A stretch of DNA of 64,000 nt, taken from the NCBI RefSeq assembly GCF_011090385.1, contig NZ_SEWW01000002.1, positions 361,825 to 425,824 on the forward strand, written 5' to 3'. This DNA comes from Aquirufa beregesia (GTDB taxonomy: Bacteria; Bacteroidota; Bacteroidia; Cytophagales; Spirosomataceae). The number at the start of each line of letters is the position of its first letter. Positions within the stretch are counted from its first letter, which is position 1. The notes below the pieces were generated by a model that had not been told where the DNA came from, made no database searches, and saw only the letters and a list, made by a program, of their open reading frames with translations. Shown here in pieces: positions 27,401-35,444 of this stretch. The position numbers were made by a program, and so were the translations under genes.

Positions 27401-27805
27401 TTTATCCCAACTAGTCAAATGAGAAGATTCAGCAAAAAAGCAAATTTGATCACCATCATCCCAAATTCCATTTTCTTCTCCCAGAAATAAACTGGCTATT
27501 GGTTCTAAGTCGGAGGTTCTAGGACTAGTAGTTAGTTGGGGCAGTACCCCTCGTTGACCTTGATAGACTACTACTTTTTGGGGATTGATGCCGCTTGGAT
27601 CTATCTTATTTTTACGGAGCCATTCTTTATTTATTTGATAGACGCCAGTTTGGCTAATGGCAATTTTAGTCCAAGTTCCTGCTGATAAGACAGAAAGGGT
27701 TTGTGTTAGGCTAATGAAGGGAATTAAGAAAATAAAAATGAAACCCAAGAAGAAATGTCCAGGATTAATCGGTGGATTGGTTTTCCAATAGGCTAACTTG
27801 GGCAT
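24461..27805 (-). CDS. porU: Type IX secretion system C-terminal signal peptidase/sortase PorU
   Basis: A 1114-residue gingipain-like C25 cysteine protease. A signal-anchor hydrophobic stretch lies at residues 18-35. The catalytic His is near 652 (FIHFIGHGAETVW) and the catalytic Cys near 685 (ILTATCQFGRFDDP). At the C-terminus is its own type IX sorting domain with VYPNPFQDQLTIRLW and a terminal beta-rich segment. PorU cuts off cargo C-terminal domains at the cell surface and attaches cargo to lipopolysaccharide. The neighbour porV is its known partner. The start overlaps the SprT-like gene by 41 bp; no other ATG is available before the signal sequence. Confidence 0.94.
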   Translation of the reverse strand: MPKLAYWKTNPPINPGHFFLGFIFIFLIPFISLTQTLSVLSAGTWTKIAISQTGVYQINKEWLRKNKIDPSGINPQKVVVYQGQRGVLPQLTTSPRTSDLEPIASLFLGEENGIWDDGDQICFFAESSHLTSWDKEQKKWKTNTHPYSDSAFYFIRWDSPKITRIKQGTWEAGQEPSVDFAWSHFHYQPDLTNAILSGRQWLGDAFYGNSEKIIQYPIKDYKEGKAAQLFGQLASSSIKVGTFTFNIENNSLSPWILGSISGDRYDQKIQTKEFSTWVIPAIKNNQWTWKINYANSVGTGYLNNLSFNYPRLLNATNENPLYYFTNIQDSTFSISIQNLAKQHQIWIKNGEQDWLSLNNSIAKGKITTKPGSQLLLFDPGKLSTPSFIQHIETQNIKQSATSELIIITSPALRIAAEKLALYKNTKANLKTSVITTELIYHEYSSGKQDVTAIRDFLYDQKNRADAHLRYVILLGDASLDYKNKNSVASTSEKASYVPTYESRESYHPLLSYASDDYYGFLAPGQGEWTEGDSPINESLSIGVGRLPARNPQEAMVLVNKLIDYSEKQKLAGASLFQFTWIADDGDSNLHVQDAEDFSTSLAKGNPIFPKQKIYLDQYPMELSNGIYTSSATKLQVKKAWEKQGDFIHFIGHGAETVWTDEKIWTTEDIQKITNAQHLPWILTATCQFGRFDDPNVLSGAELSLVSDQGGAIGLISTTRPVFQSSNYVFGQAFYRLIQEHSHDSNYRMGDLFRDTKNQSHAGVINRNISLMGDPSLALPWVYQSINLPIDTLMAGSEIPIILTIPAGLDDVELYLISPKRAQKTLGTKTPVFSYELEGEIFWKISSKINDSKLSFSPKSIPQTLNNLHDVTLKVIGKDQAGKVWAGAKTMYLKASNQALADKQAPSIQISLANEPNIWATSSKPQLAIQLKDDVGFLWQKVNGDISYFLVNDTLKVPLLDYFKPRSGLANEGTVLYPFQNLVPGEYKIQVKCYDVNNNMSESSFRFQVSQENLTASFCLVYPNPFQDQLTIRLWQDKFWSDYLYNFKIINLLGQTIVEKTGNLLGGGTEYIDLSFVFNEVEIRNIGMGAYYMLEMKDISGSGFRKYKGKIATLK

Positions 27806-28403
27806 TTTTGGCTACTAAATAGAGTTTTCCGCTAATCTGTTCTTTGCAAATGTAACGTGTTCTACGAAGTTTCCCTTTGACCAATCGGAGGTTTTTTAGA
27901 AAAAACAATTGATTTTCTTCTAATTCATGTAAACTGATTAAGGGAGTTTCTGGATCAAACGTTTTTAGTACTTCCACTAAGGGAGTATACATAGATGAAG
28001 ATGCTGTCGGGTTTTTCAGGTAGGTCTGTAGTACAGAAACGAAACGTTCAGGGAGTAATTCAGGGTCAAGGATGGGTTCAAACAAGTTGTAAAATTCCTG
28101 TTTCCATTCTTTGCCGTGGGGAGACACGTTATTTTTAAAGGCTAAGTACGTGGTTAAATGAGCGACTTCATGAATGTAAGTAACCAAAAAAGCATAAGGA
28201 TTGAGGTTATGGTTGACTGTAATCTGATGCCCTTTTTTGGGAGAAAAACGGTAGTCGCCTAATTTGGAACCTCGTTCTTTACTGACAATAAAGTCAAAGG
28301 AATAATCTTGCCAAAGCTGAAAACAATACTCAGCTACGCTGGCGGGGAAATGATCGAAAAAGGATTGTATTCGTTTACTTTTGACCATTTGGGGAAAGGG
28401 CAT
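27765..28403 (-). CDS. SprT-like zinc metalloprotease-fold protein
   Basis: A 212-residue protein with the HExxH zinc motif (YIHEVAHLTTYLAF, about residue 88) and a downstream third-ligand region (SPHGKEWKQEFY), as in SprT/SprTN-like domains. The family includes DNA-protein crosslink proteases, but the bacterial role is poorly known. I take the ATG at 28403 or the in-frame ATG at 28388. The ATG at 28421 is excluded because it lies inside the hairpin terminator of the preceding gene. It overlaps the porU start by 41 bp, so both are likely translated from one message. Confidence 0.82.
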   Translation of the reverse strand: MPFPQMVKSKRIQSFFDHFPASVAEYCFQLWQDYSFDFIVSKERGSKLGDYRFSPKKGHQITVNHNLNPYAFLVTYIHEVAHLTTYLAFKNNVSPHGKEWKQEFYNLFEPILDPELLPERFVSVLQTYLKNPTASSSMYTPLVEVLKTFDPETPLISLHELEENQLFFLKNLRLVKGKLRRTRYICKEQISGKLYLVAKNAQVSLLENQSTD

Positions 28404-28430
28404 AAAAAAAGTCCTTCGCACGCGAAGGAC
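28404..28430 (-). terminator. Rho-independent terminator after the Ala-rich lipoprotein
   Basis: The stem GTCCTTCG / CGAAGGAC has a 4-nt loop and is followed on the reverse strand by seven T. It separates the small lipoprotein gene from the SprT-like gene. Confidence 0.88.
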
Positions 28431-28452
28431 CTTTCTCTCTTTTGCTTAGAAA

Positions 28453-28626
28453 TTATTTCTTAGCAGCAGTGTCAGCAGCAGCAGTGTCAGCAGCAGCAGT
28501 ATCAACAGCAGCAGCAGCAGCAGTATCAACAGCTACAGAATCAGCAGCAGCTTCAGTTTTTTTCTCACCACAAGATGCCAAAGTTACCATTGCAGCAACG
28601 AAAGCTAGAGCGAATACTTTTTTCAT
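28453..28626 (-). CDS. Small alanine-rich lipoprotein
   Basis: 57 residues. The lipoprotein signal is MKKVFALAFVAAMVTLASCG with the lipobox Cys at residue 19. A short charged spacer (EKKTEAAAD) follows, then near-repeats of Asp-Thr-Ala-Ala-Ala to the end (KK). The ATG at 28626 is chosen because it begins exactly at the signal peptide; the longer frame upstream includes the promoter. The gene has a well-matched promoter and a strong terminator, so it is probably a highly expressed, monocistronic envelope lipoprotein. Function unknown. Confidence 0.82.
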   Translation of the reverse strand: MKKVFALAFVAAMVTLASCGEKKTEAAADSVAVDTAAAAAVDTAAADTAAADTAAKK

Positions 28627-28652
28627 TTTTTTGATATTTAAGGTTTGAGCTA

Positions 28653-28683
28653 CAAAACTAATGGATTGAATTGTATCTACCAA
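28653..28683 (-). promoter_or_regulatory. Promoter of the Ala-rich lipoprotein (TTG-N20-TAGTTTTG)
   Basis: On the reverse strand TTG (28683-28681) is followed after 20 bp by TAGTTTTG (28660-28653). The expected start is near 28647, about 20 nt before the ATG. Confidence 0.62.
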
Positions 28684-28736
28684 TTATTTCGACAAAAATT
28701 TTAAGAAATTTTTAAGTATTGAGGATATGATAATTG

Positions 28737-28763
28737 AAAAAGCCTATTTAAATCAAAATAGGC
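28737..28763 (-). terminator. Rho-independent terminator after the gtrA-like gene / nuo cluster
   Basis: The stem GCCTATTT / AAATAGGC has a 6-nt loop. On the reverse strand it is followed by five T. It lies 61 bp after the gtrA-like stop. Confidence 0.7.
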
Positions 28764-28823
28764 CTATTGGGGGATCTTAAAAATATTAAGTAAATCTTAA
28801 GTATTTCTAAGAATTGAATAAAA

Positions 28824-29318
28824 TTAGCGAATTAAATCCTTGAATCGGTCGTAAAAACCACTGCTTTTGAAGGTAAAAGATTTGTGTAAAACATAGTTTG
28901 ATACAAAACTAAAGCCCATCCCATTGATGGTGGTAAGTACTTGAGTGAGGTTGATTTTTTTGACAGAATAGGGTATTTTCCAATAGAAATCACTCATGAT
29001 TAAGTTCAATCCACGATAAGGAATCACGCTAAAAAACCAGGTGACGAAGCCCGAAAAGGAGGCTACCATTAAGAATTTGATCATTTCTCTTCTGGTTTGC
29101 TGAGACTGGCGTGCATTGAAGGCAAATAATTTGGTTAAAATAAAGCCGACAACCAGAGAAATATAATAAGCGGGTAAAATGGACTCTTCGTAACTTACTT
29201 TGAACCAATCTTTAATAAGGCCTCCAGCTACCAATTGAACAATAGCCCCAGTTCCTGCAATGAGGAAATAGGCTAATAGGTCTTTTTTATTAAATAGTTT
29301 AGAGTTCGATTTGCTCAA
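28824..29318 (-). CDS. GtrA-family membrane protein
   Basis: A 164-residue protein with four membrane helices in the GtrA pattern (AYFLIAGTGAIVQLVAGG at the start, FVSNYVLHKSFTFK at the end). The family is linked to transfer of lipid-linked sugars in cell-surface polysaccharide modification. The likely start is TTG at 29318: no ATG occurs before the first helix, and the frame opens directly after the in-frame nuoN stop. It is the last gene of the nuoKLMN run, with no functional link to complex I that I can see. Confidence 0.8.
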   Translation of the reverse strand: MSKSNSKLFNKKDLLAYFLIAGTGAIVQLVAGGLIKDWFKVSYEESILPAYYISLVVGFILTKLFAFNARQSQQTRREMIKFLMVASFSGFVTWFFSVIPYRGLNLIMSDFYWKIPYSVKKINLTQVLTTINGMGFSFVSNYVLHKSFTFKSSGFYDRFKDLIR

Positions 29319-29330
29319 AATGGCTAATGA

Positions 29331-30728
29331 TTAGAAAACGCTTTTTACTAAGCTAGGGTAAATGCCTAAAATAATGGTTCCCAATGTGCAGGTCCAAAGA
29401 GCTATTTTGAATAGCGCAGGAACCTCTATTTTTTCGATCTCACCTGCTTTTAAATAAACAGCTATGATGCCTTTGAAATAATAGTAAATACCTACAGCCG
29501 ACATTAAGATGGCTAAAATGACTGGGTAGATGATATTTCTACTAAAGGTATCTGAGAAAATAAAAAATTTACCCCAGAAACCTGCAGTCAATGGAATACC
29601 AGCCAATGAAAGCATAGAAATACTAAAGCATAATGCTAATCCAGGGTTGTTTTTAGCTAATCCCTCAAATGAACTGAAGTTTTCAGGTTTCTCTACGCGC
29701 GCACTTTGGTATTCTGAAACTAAGATCAATACGGCAAATGCCACCACTGTCGCTAGCGTATACGAAAGTGAATAATATAGAATACTAGAGGTGGTGCTAA
29801 TTTGCTTGGAACTAACAGTTAATAAAAGATAACCTGCATGAGAAATACTCGAAAAGGCAAGCATTCTTTTGACACTTTGCTGGTATACCGCTGAAATATT
29901 TCCTACGACCAGTGTTAACATACTGATGAAATATACGGGAAGTACCCATATGGTATAGAGACTTCCAAAGATGCCTGAAACTAAATGAAATAATGCCGCA
30001 AAACTGGCGGTCTTCACTATGGTTGACATAAACATGGTGAAGATGGTAGGTGCTCCTTCGTATACATCGGGAGTCCAAAAATGGAATGGCGCAGCAGAAA
30101 CTTTAAATAATAATCCGACAATGATTAATAACACACCAATGAACAAGAAGCTAGGCATGGATTCAGGTGCCGTGCTAGTTAGTATGGTGCCGATGTTGGA
30201 AATATAAAAAGAACGGGTTGCGCCATACACTAGCGTAATCCCAAAAAGTAAGATACCCGTGGTGAATGAGCCCATTAAGAAATACTTGATAGCGGCTTCA
30301 TTGGATCTCAGATTTCTTTTATCGCTACCTGTCAAAACATACATAGCTACCGACAAGATTTCTAATCCCACAAATAAGACAATCATATGGTCAAAAGAAA
30401 CCATTAAAATAGCTCCTACAACAGAAAATAACATGATGGCATAATATTCTGCGGGATGAGTGTGTTCATCATCTTGACCAAATGCCTTAGAAAATGCGAC
30501 GACAAAAAAGGCCGCTAATTGTATGATAAGGCTAAAATTAATGGAGGTATTGGTGGTACGAAACATGTTTCCAAACCACAATAATTCATGATTCCAGTCA
30601 GAAACTGTCAAAGCCATGGACACCACTAAAAATAATAGGGTGATCAATTGTATTGTTTTTCTTGGGAACCAAAATCCTAAGAATAAATTACTAATACCAA
30701 AAAGAGATAAAGCAATGATAGCCGTCAT
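29331..30728 (-). CDS. nuoN: NADH-quinone oxidoreductase subunit N
   Basis: A 465-residue, ~13-helix antiporter-like membrane subunit of complex I. Recognisable features include the conserved discontinuous-helix region around KVSAAPFHFWTPDVYEGAP, with the Lys and His-Trp-Pro characteristic of the NuoL/M/N family. It takes part in proton translocation in the membrane arm. It lies 36 bp downstream of nuoM in the order nuoK-L-M-N. Confidence 0.96.
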   Translation of the reverse strand: MTAIIALSLFGISNLFLGFWFPRKTIQLITLLFLVVSMALTVSDWNHELLWFGNMFRTTNTSINFSLIIQLAAFFVVAFSKAFGQDDEHTHPAEYYAIMLFSVVGAILMVSFDHMIVLFVGLEILSVAMYVLTGSDKRNLRSNEAAIKYFLMGSFTTGILLFGITLVYGATRSFYISNIGTILTSTAPESMPSFLFIGVLLIIVGLLFKVSAAPFHFWTPDVYEGAPTIFTMFMSTIVKTASFAALFHLVSGIFGSLYTIWVLPVYFISMLTLVVGNISAVYQQSVKRMLAFSSISHAGYLLLTVSSKQISTTSSILYYSLSYTLATVVAFAVLILVSEYQSARVEKPENFSSFEGLAKNNPGLALCFSISMLSLAGIPLTAGFWGKFFIFSDTFSRNIIYPVILAILMSAVGIYYYFKGIIAVYLKAGEIEKIEVPALFKIALWTCTLGTIILGIYPSLVKSVF

Positions 30729-30764
30729 AATTGTATGCGATGCTGTTTATGTATTTTTGGGCTT

Positions 30765-32213
30765 CTATTTTAATAAAGAAACCAAAGCCTGAACACCTGG
30801 TTCAGTTAAATTTAAAATCCATGTAGGGTAAACTCCACCTCCAATAACTAAAGCACAAAGTGGAATTAATACCCATTTCTCGGCAGAACTCAAGTCTTCA
30901 AAGTCTTTGGTGATGCGAGAAAAGTTACCAAACATAGTCTTTTGAATCAAACGTAAGGTATAAACAGCACCTAAAATAATGGTGATACTTGCTACTATAC
31001 CTAGGATCATGTCATGATCAAATACACTTTTTAATAGTAAAAATTCACCGATGAATCCGTTTGTCAAAGGCAAGGCTACGGAACCTAAACTTAGAATAAC
31101 AAAAGCTACAGTTAATACGTAGGAGTATTGGGTAATACCTCCCATTTGAGCTATTTCTCTAGATTTTGTTCTTCTTTCAATGATTTCAATAATGAAGAAT
31201 AGACCTACTATATTGATACCGTGGGATAACATTTGATATAAAGCCCCTTGAATACCTTCTAAACTTTGACTTAAAATACCTGCCGACATCAAGCCAACGT
31301 GAGCAAAAGATGAATAGGCCAATAAACGCTTGGCATCTTTTTGTTGAATGGCAATAACTGAACCATAAATGATTCCAATCACCGATAGGATGGTAGCGGT
31401 GTTTCCCCAAGTAATGATTCCCAATGGGAACATCGGTAAAACCAAACGAATAAGTCCGTAGGTACCCATTTTTAACATGATACCTGAAAGTAGCATGGTG
31501 GCTTGGGTAGGAGCTACTGTATAGGTATCTGGTTGCCATGTGTGGAATGGGAAAATAGGCATCTTGATGGCGAAAGCAATAAAAAAGGCTAAGAATAAAT
31601 TCCCTTGAATATGCTCTGGCAACATGATGGCCGTTTGGTATAAGGTTTCAATATCCGATGAATGACTACCTGGTGTAACTAAATACACATAGATTAAACC
31701 AATCAATAAGAATAATGAGCCAAATAAAGTATACACAAAGAATTTGAAGGTGATAGCATTTTTGTTTTCTCCTCCATAAATGGCTGCTAGGAAATAGATT
31801 GGCAATAAAGAGGCCTCAAAGAAAAAGTAAAATAAGAAGGCATCTTTAGCTAAAAATGCTCCCATCAAAGCCGTTTGCATGGCCAACATTAAACCTTGGT
31901 ATTGCGAGTTATTAGCTTTATCCGAATTTGCAGTAGTAGCAACAATGAATGGAACCATTAGGGCACAAAGAGCAATTAGAATACCATTGACTCCATCTAC
32001 CCAAAGGGAAAATGAAATACCTGCTTCTTCAATCCAAGGTTTCGTGAATACTAAACCATTTTCAGCAGCAGCGGCATCTTGTAGGACCAGTACGGTGGCA
32101 ACTAATTCAATGATGGACGCTATCAATGAGATAGCAAAAGCTTGTTTAGGCTTTGCAACCAAAAGAATGGCGCCTATAACAAGTGGGAAAAAGAGTATAA
32201 ATAGTAAAGACAT
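30765..32213 (-). CDS. nuoM: NADH-quinone oxidoreductase subunit M
   Basis: A 482-residue, ~14-helix antiporter-like subunit of complex I. Conserved motifs are FFEASLLPIYFLAAIYG (the key Glu in helix 5), FAIKMPIFPFHTWQPDTYTV (Lys in helix 7) and KRLLAYSSFAHVGL (Lys in helix 8). The NuoM role is proton pumping in the membrane arm. It lies 22 bp after nuoL. Confidence 0.96.
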   Translation of the reverse strand: MSLLFILFFPLVIGAILLVAKPKQAFAISLIASIIELVATVLVLQDAAAAENGLVFTKPWIEEAGISFSLWVDGVNGILIALCALMVPFIVATTANSDKANNSQYQGLMLAMQTALMGAFLAKDAFLFYFFFEASLLPIYFLAAIYGGENKNAITFKFFVYTLFGSLFLLIGLIYVYLVTPGSHSSDIETLYQTAIMLPEHIQGNLFLAFFIAFAIKMPIFPFHTWQPDTYTVAPTQATMLLSGIMLKMGTYGLIRLVLPMFPLGIITWGNTATILSVIGIIYGSVIAIQQKDAKRLLAYSSFAHVGLMSAGILSQSLEGIQGALYQMLSHGINIVGLFFIIEIIERRTKSREIAQMGGITQYSYVLTVAFVILSLGSVALPLTNGFIGEFLLLKSVFDHDMILGIVASITIILGAVYTLRLIQKTMFGNFSRITKDFEDLSSAEKWVLIPLCALVIGGGVYPTWILNLTEPGVQALVSLLK

Positions 32214-32235
32214 ACCTTATTATTTCAAAGATGAA

Positions 32236-34116
32236 TTATAATATTCGTGAGCGAAGCGTTAAAACTAAGATAAGCGCAATAGATACGACCATCATAAAAA
32301 TATAGTAACCTACATTTCCAGTTTGAGCTTTTCTAATTTCATCTGAAGCCGTTTTAACCGTTTTACCAACACCTTCCACGATTAAGTCAATCACCAAGAA
32401 ATCAATTACCTGTGCAAGGAAAGTAGATAATACTTGGATGGGACGTACGAATACGAAATCGTATATTTCATCAATATAGAATTTACGATAAATGACTTTT
32501 TGTATACCTTGAATCGACTCATCACTTCCTGGAACTGCTTTTTGAATTCCAAAATAATAGATGGCTAAAATAGCAGGTAAGAATGCCGCTAATAAAGGGG
32601 CTCCCATTTCTAAACTAAAGAAAGAAACCTCTCCCGCAGTATGTGGCTCGGGTAAGATAGGGGCTAACCAATGTGCTAGGAATTCATTCCCTCCTGCAAA
32701 GTGAGGCAAATTAATTAAACCACCGCTTACTGAGAATACCGCTAAGATGATTAATGGGATAGTCATGCTCCAGGGAGATTCATGCAAATGAGAAGCTTGT
32801 TTTTCTGTCCCTCTAAAATCACCCCAAAACGTTAGAATGAAAACGCGGAACATGTAAAAGGACGTCAAGGCTGAGCCTACTATCGCTAAACACCACATAG
32901 CAAAGTCGTGGTGATACAAAGCAGCTAAGATTTCATCTTTGGAAAAGAATCCTGCAAATGGAGGAATTCCAGAAATGGCAATAGTACCTAATAAGAAAGT
33001 CAAATAGGTAATAGGCATTTTACTTTTTAAACCTCCCATTTTACGAATGTCTTGTTCATCCGACATGGCATGTATCACCGATCCTGCTCCTAAGAACAAC
33101 AAAGCTTTGAAAAAAGCGTGAGTCATCACATGGAAAAAAGAAGCTGTATAGGCGGAAGCACCAAGACCCATGAACATATATCCCAATTGAGATACAGTTG
33201 AGTAGGCCAATACTTTTTTAATGTCATTTTGGAATAGGCCAATGGCCGCACCTAATAAGGCTGTGGCTAAACCAATCCAACCGACAAAATGCAATACTTC
33301 TGGACTTAATTCAAATAAGGCATTGGCACGGATAACCATGTAAATACCGGCCGTTACCATGGTAGCAGCATGTATTAAAGCGGAAACCGGTGTTGGACCA
33401 GCCATCGCATCCGGTAACCAAGTAAATAAGGGTATTTGGGCAGACTTACCCATGGCACCAATGAACAAGCAGAAGGCGATTAGGCCAATATTACCTACTT
33501 CGGTTCCGTCTTTAATTGTTGAAAAAATCGTTTGATAATCCGTGGTTCCAAACTCTTGAATCAATAGGAATATACCTACCAAGAATCCTAAATCACCGAT
33601 ACGGTTCATAATGAAGGCCTTTCTGGCGGCATCCCCATAGCTGTTCTTCTGATTCCAGAATCCAATTAATAAATATGAGCACAAACCTACACCTTCCCAA
33701 CCAATGAATAATACCGTGAAGTTGGCTCCTAAAACCAAGATCAACATGAAGAAGATAAAGAGGTTTAAAAAGGAGAAAAATTTGCCAAAACCAGCATCAT
33801 GAGCCATATAGCCCATAGAATACAAGTGAATCAAGGTACCTACACCTGTGATGACCAATAGCATCATGATGGATAAGGCATCTATCTGGAAAGCAAAAGG
33901 AATACTTAAATCAGCTACTTTGATCCAATCAGCTAATTGAATGATTTGAGTCTGACCATCAAAGTTTAAAAATAGTTGAAGAGAGATCACAAAGGCTACT
34001 AATGGAGGGATAGTTCCCACGATTCCAGCGATTGATTTCGATAATTTCGGATAAGCCAAACCATTGATGGCAAAACCAATCAGTGGTAAAAGAGGAATTA
34101 ATAGAAGTAATGACAT
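32236..34116 (-). CDS. nuoL: NADH-quinone oxidoreductase subunit L
   Basis: A 626-residue subunit with about 14 antiporter helices plus the C-terminal lateral-helix region (residues ~530-626). The motifs are FIGWEGVGLCSYLLIGFW (Glu, helix 5), GKSAQIPLFTWLPDAMAGPT (Lys, helix 7) and KKVLAYSTVSQLGYM. It is the distal proton-pumping subunit of complex I. It follows nuoK by 30 bp. Confidence 0.97.
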   Translation of the reverse strand: MSLLLLIPLLPLIGFAINGLAYPKLSKSIAGIVGTIPPLVAFVISLQLFLNFDGQTQIIQLADWIKVADLSIPFAFQIDALSIMMLLVITGVGTLIHLYSMGYMAHDAGFGKFFSFLNLFIFFMLILVLGANFTVLFIGWEGVGLCSYLLIGFWNQKNSYGDAARKAFIMNRIGDLGFLVGIFLLIQEFGTTDYQTIFSTIKDGTEVGNIGLIAFCLFIGAMGKSAQIPLFTWLPDAMAGPTPVSALIHAATMVTAGIYMVIRANALFELSPEVLHFVGWIGLATALLGAAIGLFQNDIKKVLAYSTVSQLGYMFMGLGASAYTASFFHVMTHAFFKALLFLGAGSVIHAMSDEQDIRKMGGLKSKMPITYLTFLLGTIAISGIPPFAGFFSKDEILAALYHHDFAMWCLAIVGSALTSFYMFRVFILTFWGDFRGTEKQASHLHESPWSMTIPLIILAVFSVSGGLINLPHFAGGNEFLAHWLAPILPEPHTAGEVSFFSLEMGAPLLAAFLPAILAIYYFGIQKAVPGSDESIQGIQKVIYRKFYIDEIYDFVFVRPIQVLSTFLAQVIDFLVIDLIVEGVGKTVKTASDEIRKAQTGNVGYYIFMMVVSIALILVLTLRSRIL

Positions 34117-34146
34117 AGTCGAATATGCGATGAAATTGTGCTGAAA

Positions 34147-34476
34147 TTAATTTTTTAACTTATTAAGCACACCAATATCGATGCTTTGAATGTTACGATA
34201 AATCATAACGATAATCGCCAAGCCCACAGCCACTTCGGCGGCGGCTACGGCCATAATAAAAAAGACAAATATTTGTCCTGAAGGATCGGAGTAATACGAA
34301 GAAAATGCTGCTAGCAATAAATTTACCGCGTTAAGCATCAATTCAATGGCCATAAATACGATGATGGCATTTCGGCGAGTAAGTACACCCAATATTCCAA
34401 TACAAAACAAGGCTGAACTCAGCATGATGTAATTGGTCAATGGAATGGTACGTATTATTTCGGGTATGGATTGCAT
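34147..34476 (-). CDS. nuoK: NADH-quinone oxidoreductase subunit K
   Basis: A 109-residue, three-helix subunit. The two buried glutamates of NuoK are in [12 protein letters not shown] (helix 2) and [11 protein letters not shown] (helix 3). It opens the nuoKLMN run. nuoA-J are not upstream here: the next gene on the strand is an exonuclease, so the complex I genes are split in this genome. A TATTTTTG box lies at 34538-34545. Confidence 0.96.
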   Translation of the reverse strand: MQSIPEIIRTIPLTNYIMLSSALFCIGILGVLTRRNAIIVFMAIELMLNAVNLLLAAFSSYYSDPSGQIFVFFIMAVAAAEVAVGLAIIVMIYRNIQSIDIGVLNKLKN

Positions 34477-34537
34477 GGTAAAAATGTAATGGTCAAATAA
34501 ACAAATTGCCTATTCAAACGAATGCTTTTATGCGGGG

Positions 34538-34545
34538 CAAAAATA
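34538..34545 (-). promoter_or_regulatory. Candidate -7 element (TATTTTTG) for nuoKLMN
   Basis: The reverse-strand TATTTTTG sits in the 105-bp gap before nuoK. A TTTG lies only 13 bp upstream, shorter than the usual spacing, so support is limited. Confidence 0.4.
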
Positions 34546-34581
34546 GGAAATAAACTGACAAAATAGAAATTATCTAGGGGG

Positions 34582-35391
34582 CTAACGCTGAAATCCTTTT
34601 AATTTAATTTCCGTCAATTTCCGTTTGGTGTCCATCGGAAAATCCCCTTTCATCATCCAATCGTAATACGAGGGATCCGATTTTAACACATCTGCTATCG
34701 GTCTTCCAATGTATTTGCCAAAGTTAAATACCGCTACTTGATCTTTATTATACACCATCCGATTGGCAAAATCAATGGAATTAGAAGCACTTAGTTGATG
34801 TAAAACAGTTACATCATTCTGAATAGGGTAATACTCATTTCCCTCGGCATCTTTCATAGCCGTATTTTCGTAATGCTTCACCTGGGCATTTAATACTTCC
34901 AAAGTAGCCAAAACATCCGCTTCAGCACCGTGAGCTCCTATCAGGTCTTTTTGGCAATAAAACTTATATGCTGCTGTTAAATTACGCGGTTCCATCATGT
35001 GGAATATCCGTTGAGCATCTACCAAGCGTCTGCTTTTTGTATCAAAATCAACGTCACTGCGCAGAAACTCCTCCACCAACATGGGTACATCGAAGCGGTT
35101 GGAATTAAATCCTGCTAAATCGCAACCCTCTAAAAATTGGGCCATGGATTTGGCAATTTGTTTGAAATTGGGCTCGTCTTTGATGTCCTCATCGTAAATT
35201 CCATGGACCAAAGAAGCTTCCAGCGGAATAGGAATTCCTGGATTTACTCGACGAGTTTTGATATCAATCGTGCCATCAATGTTTGCCTTGGCTATGGAAA
35301 TTTCCACGATTCTATCTTTTTGTACCTGTATTCCGGTTGTTTCTAAATCAAAGAAGGCAAGCGGTTTGGTTAATTTCAGTTGATGCTCCAT
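34582..35391 (-). CDS. DEDDh 3'-5' exonuclease (DnaQ/ExoX-like)
   Basis: A 269-residue protein. ExoI motif: AFFDLETTG (residues ~13-21). ExoII: GFNSNRFDVPMLVEEF. ExoIII: GAHGAEADVLATLE with the catalytic His and Asp. The C-terminal ~50 residues (NFGKYIGRPIADVLKSDPSY, then YDWM) match the small domain found at the end of exodeoxyribonuclease X-like proteins. It probably trims DNA 3' ends in repair. I use the ATG at 35391: the ATG at 35418 falls inside the TACCTTTG promoter element at 35416-35423. It is divergent from the HAD gene. Confidence 0.87.
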   Translation of the reverse strand: MEHQLKLTKPLAFFDLETTGIQVQKDRIVEISIAKANIDGTIDIKTRRVNPGIPIPLEASLVHGIYDEDIKDEPNFKQIAKSMAQFLEGCDLAGFNSNRFDVPMLVEEFLRSDVDFDTKSRRLVDAQRIFHMMEPRNLTAAYKFYCQKDLIGAHGAEADVLATLEVLNAQVKHYENTAMKDAEGNEYYPIQNDVTVLHQLSASNSIDFANRMVYNKDQVAVFNFGKYIGRPIADVLKSDPSYYDWMMKGDFPMDTKRKLTEIKLKGFQR

Positions 35392-35415
35392 AGTATATTG
35401 CTCATAAAGGCTTCG

Positions 35416-35440
35416 CAAAGGTAAATGATTATTACCTTTG
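35416..35440. promoter_or_regulatory. Divergent promoter pair: back-to-back -7 elements forming a palindrome
   Basis: CAAAGGTAA (35416-35424) and TTACCTTTG (35432-35440) are perfect inverted copies separated by 7 bp. Each contains TACCTTTG, the -7 consensus, pointing outward: the reverse copy towards the exonuclease (start about 35410) and the forward copy towards the HAD gene (start at or within a few nt of its ATG at 35445). No TTG lies at -33 for either. It could equally be an operator. Confidence 0.55.
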
Positions 35441-35444
35441 TTGG

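Noticed and set aside
28404-28421. Start of the SprT-like gene at 28421
   Set aside because: It would place the start codon within the upstream gene's terminator hairpin; the ATG at 28403 is preferred.
35392-35418. Start of the exonuclease at 35418
   Set aside because: The ATG falls in the TACCTTTG element; the ATG at 35391 fits the family and leaves a short leader.
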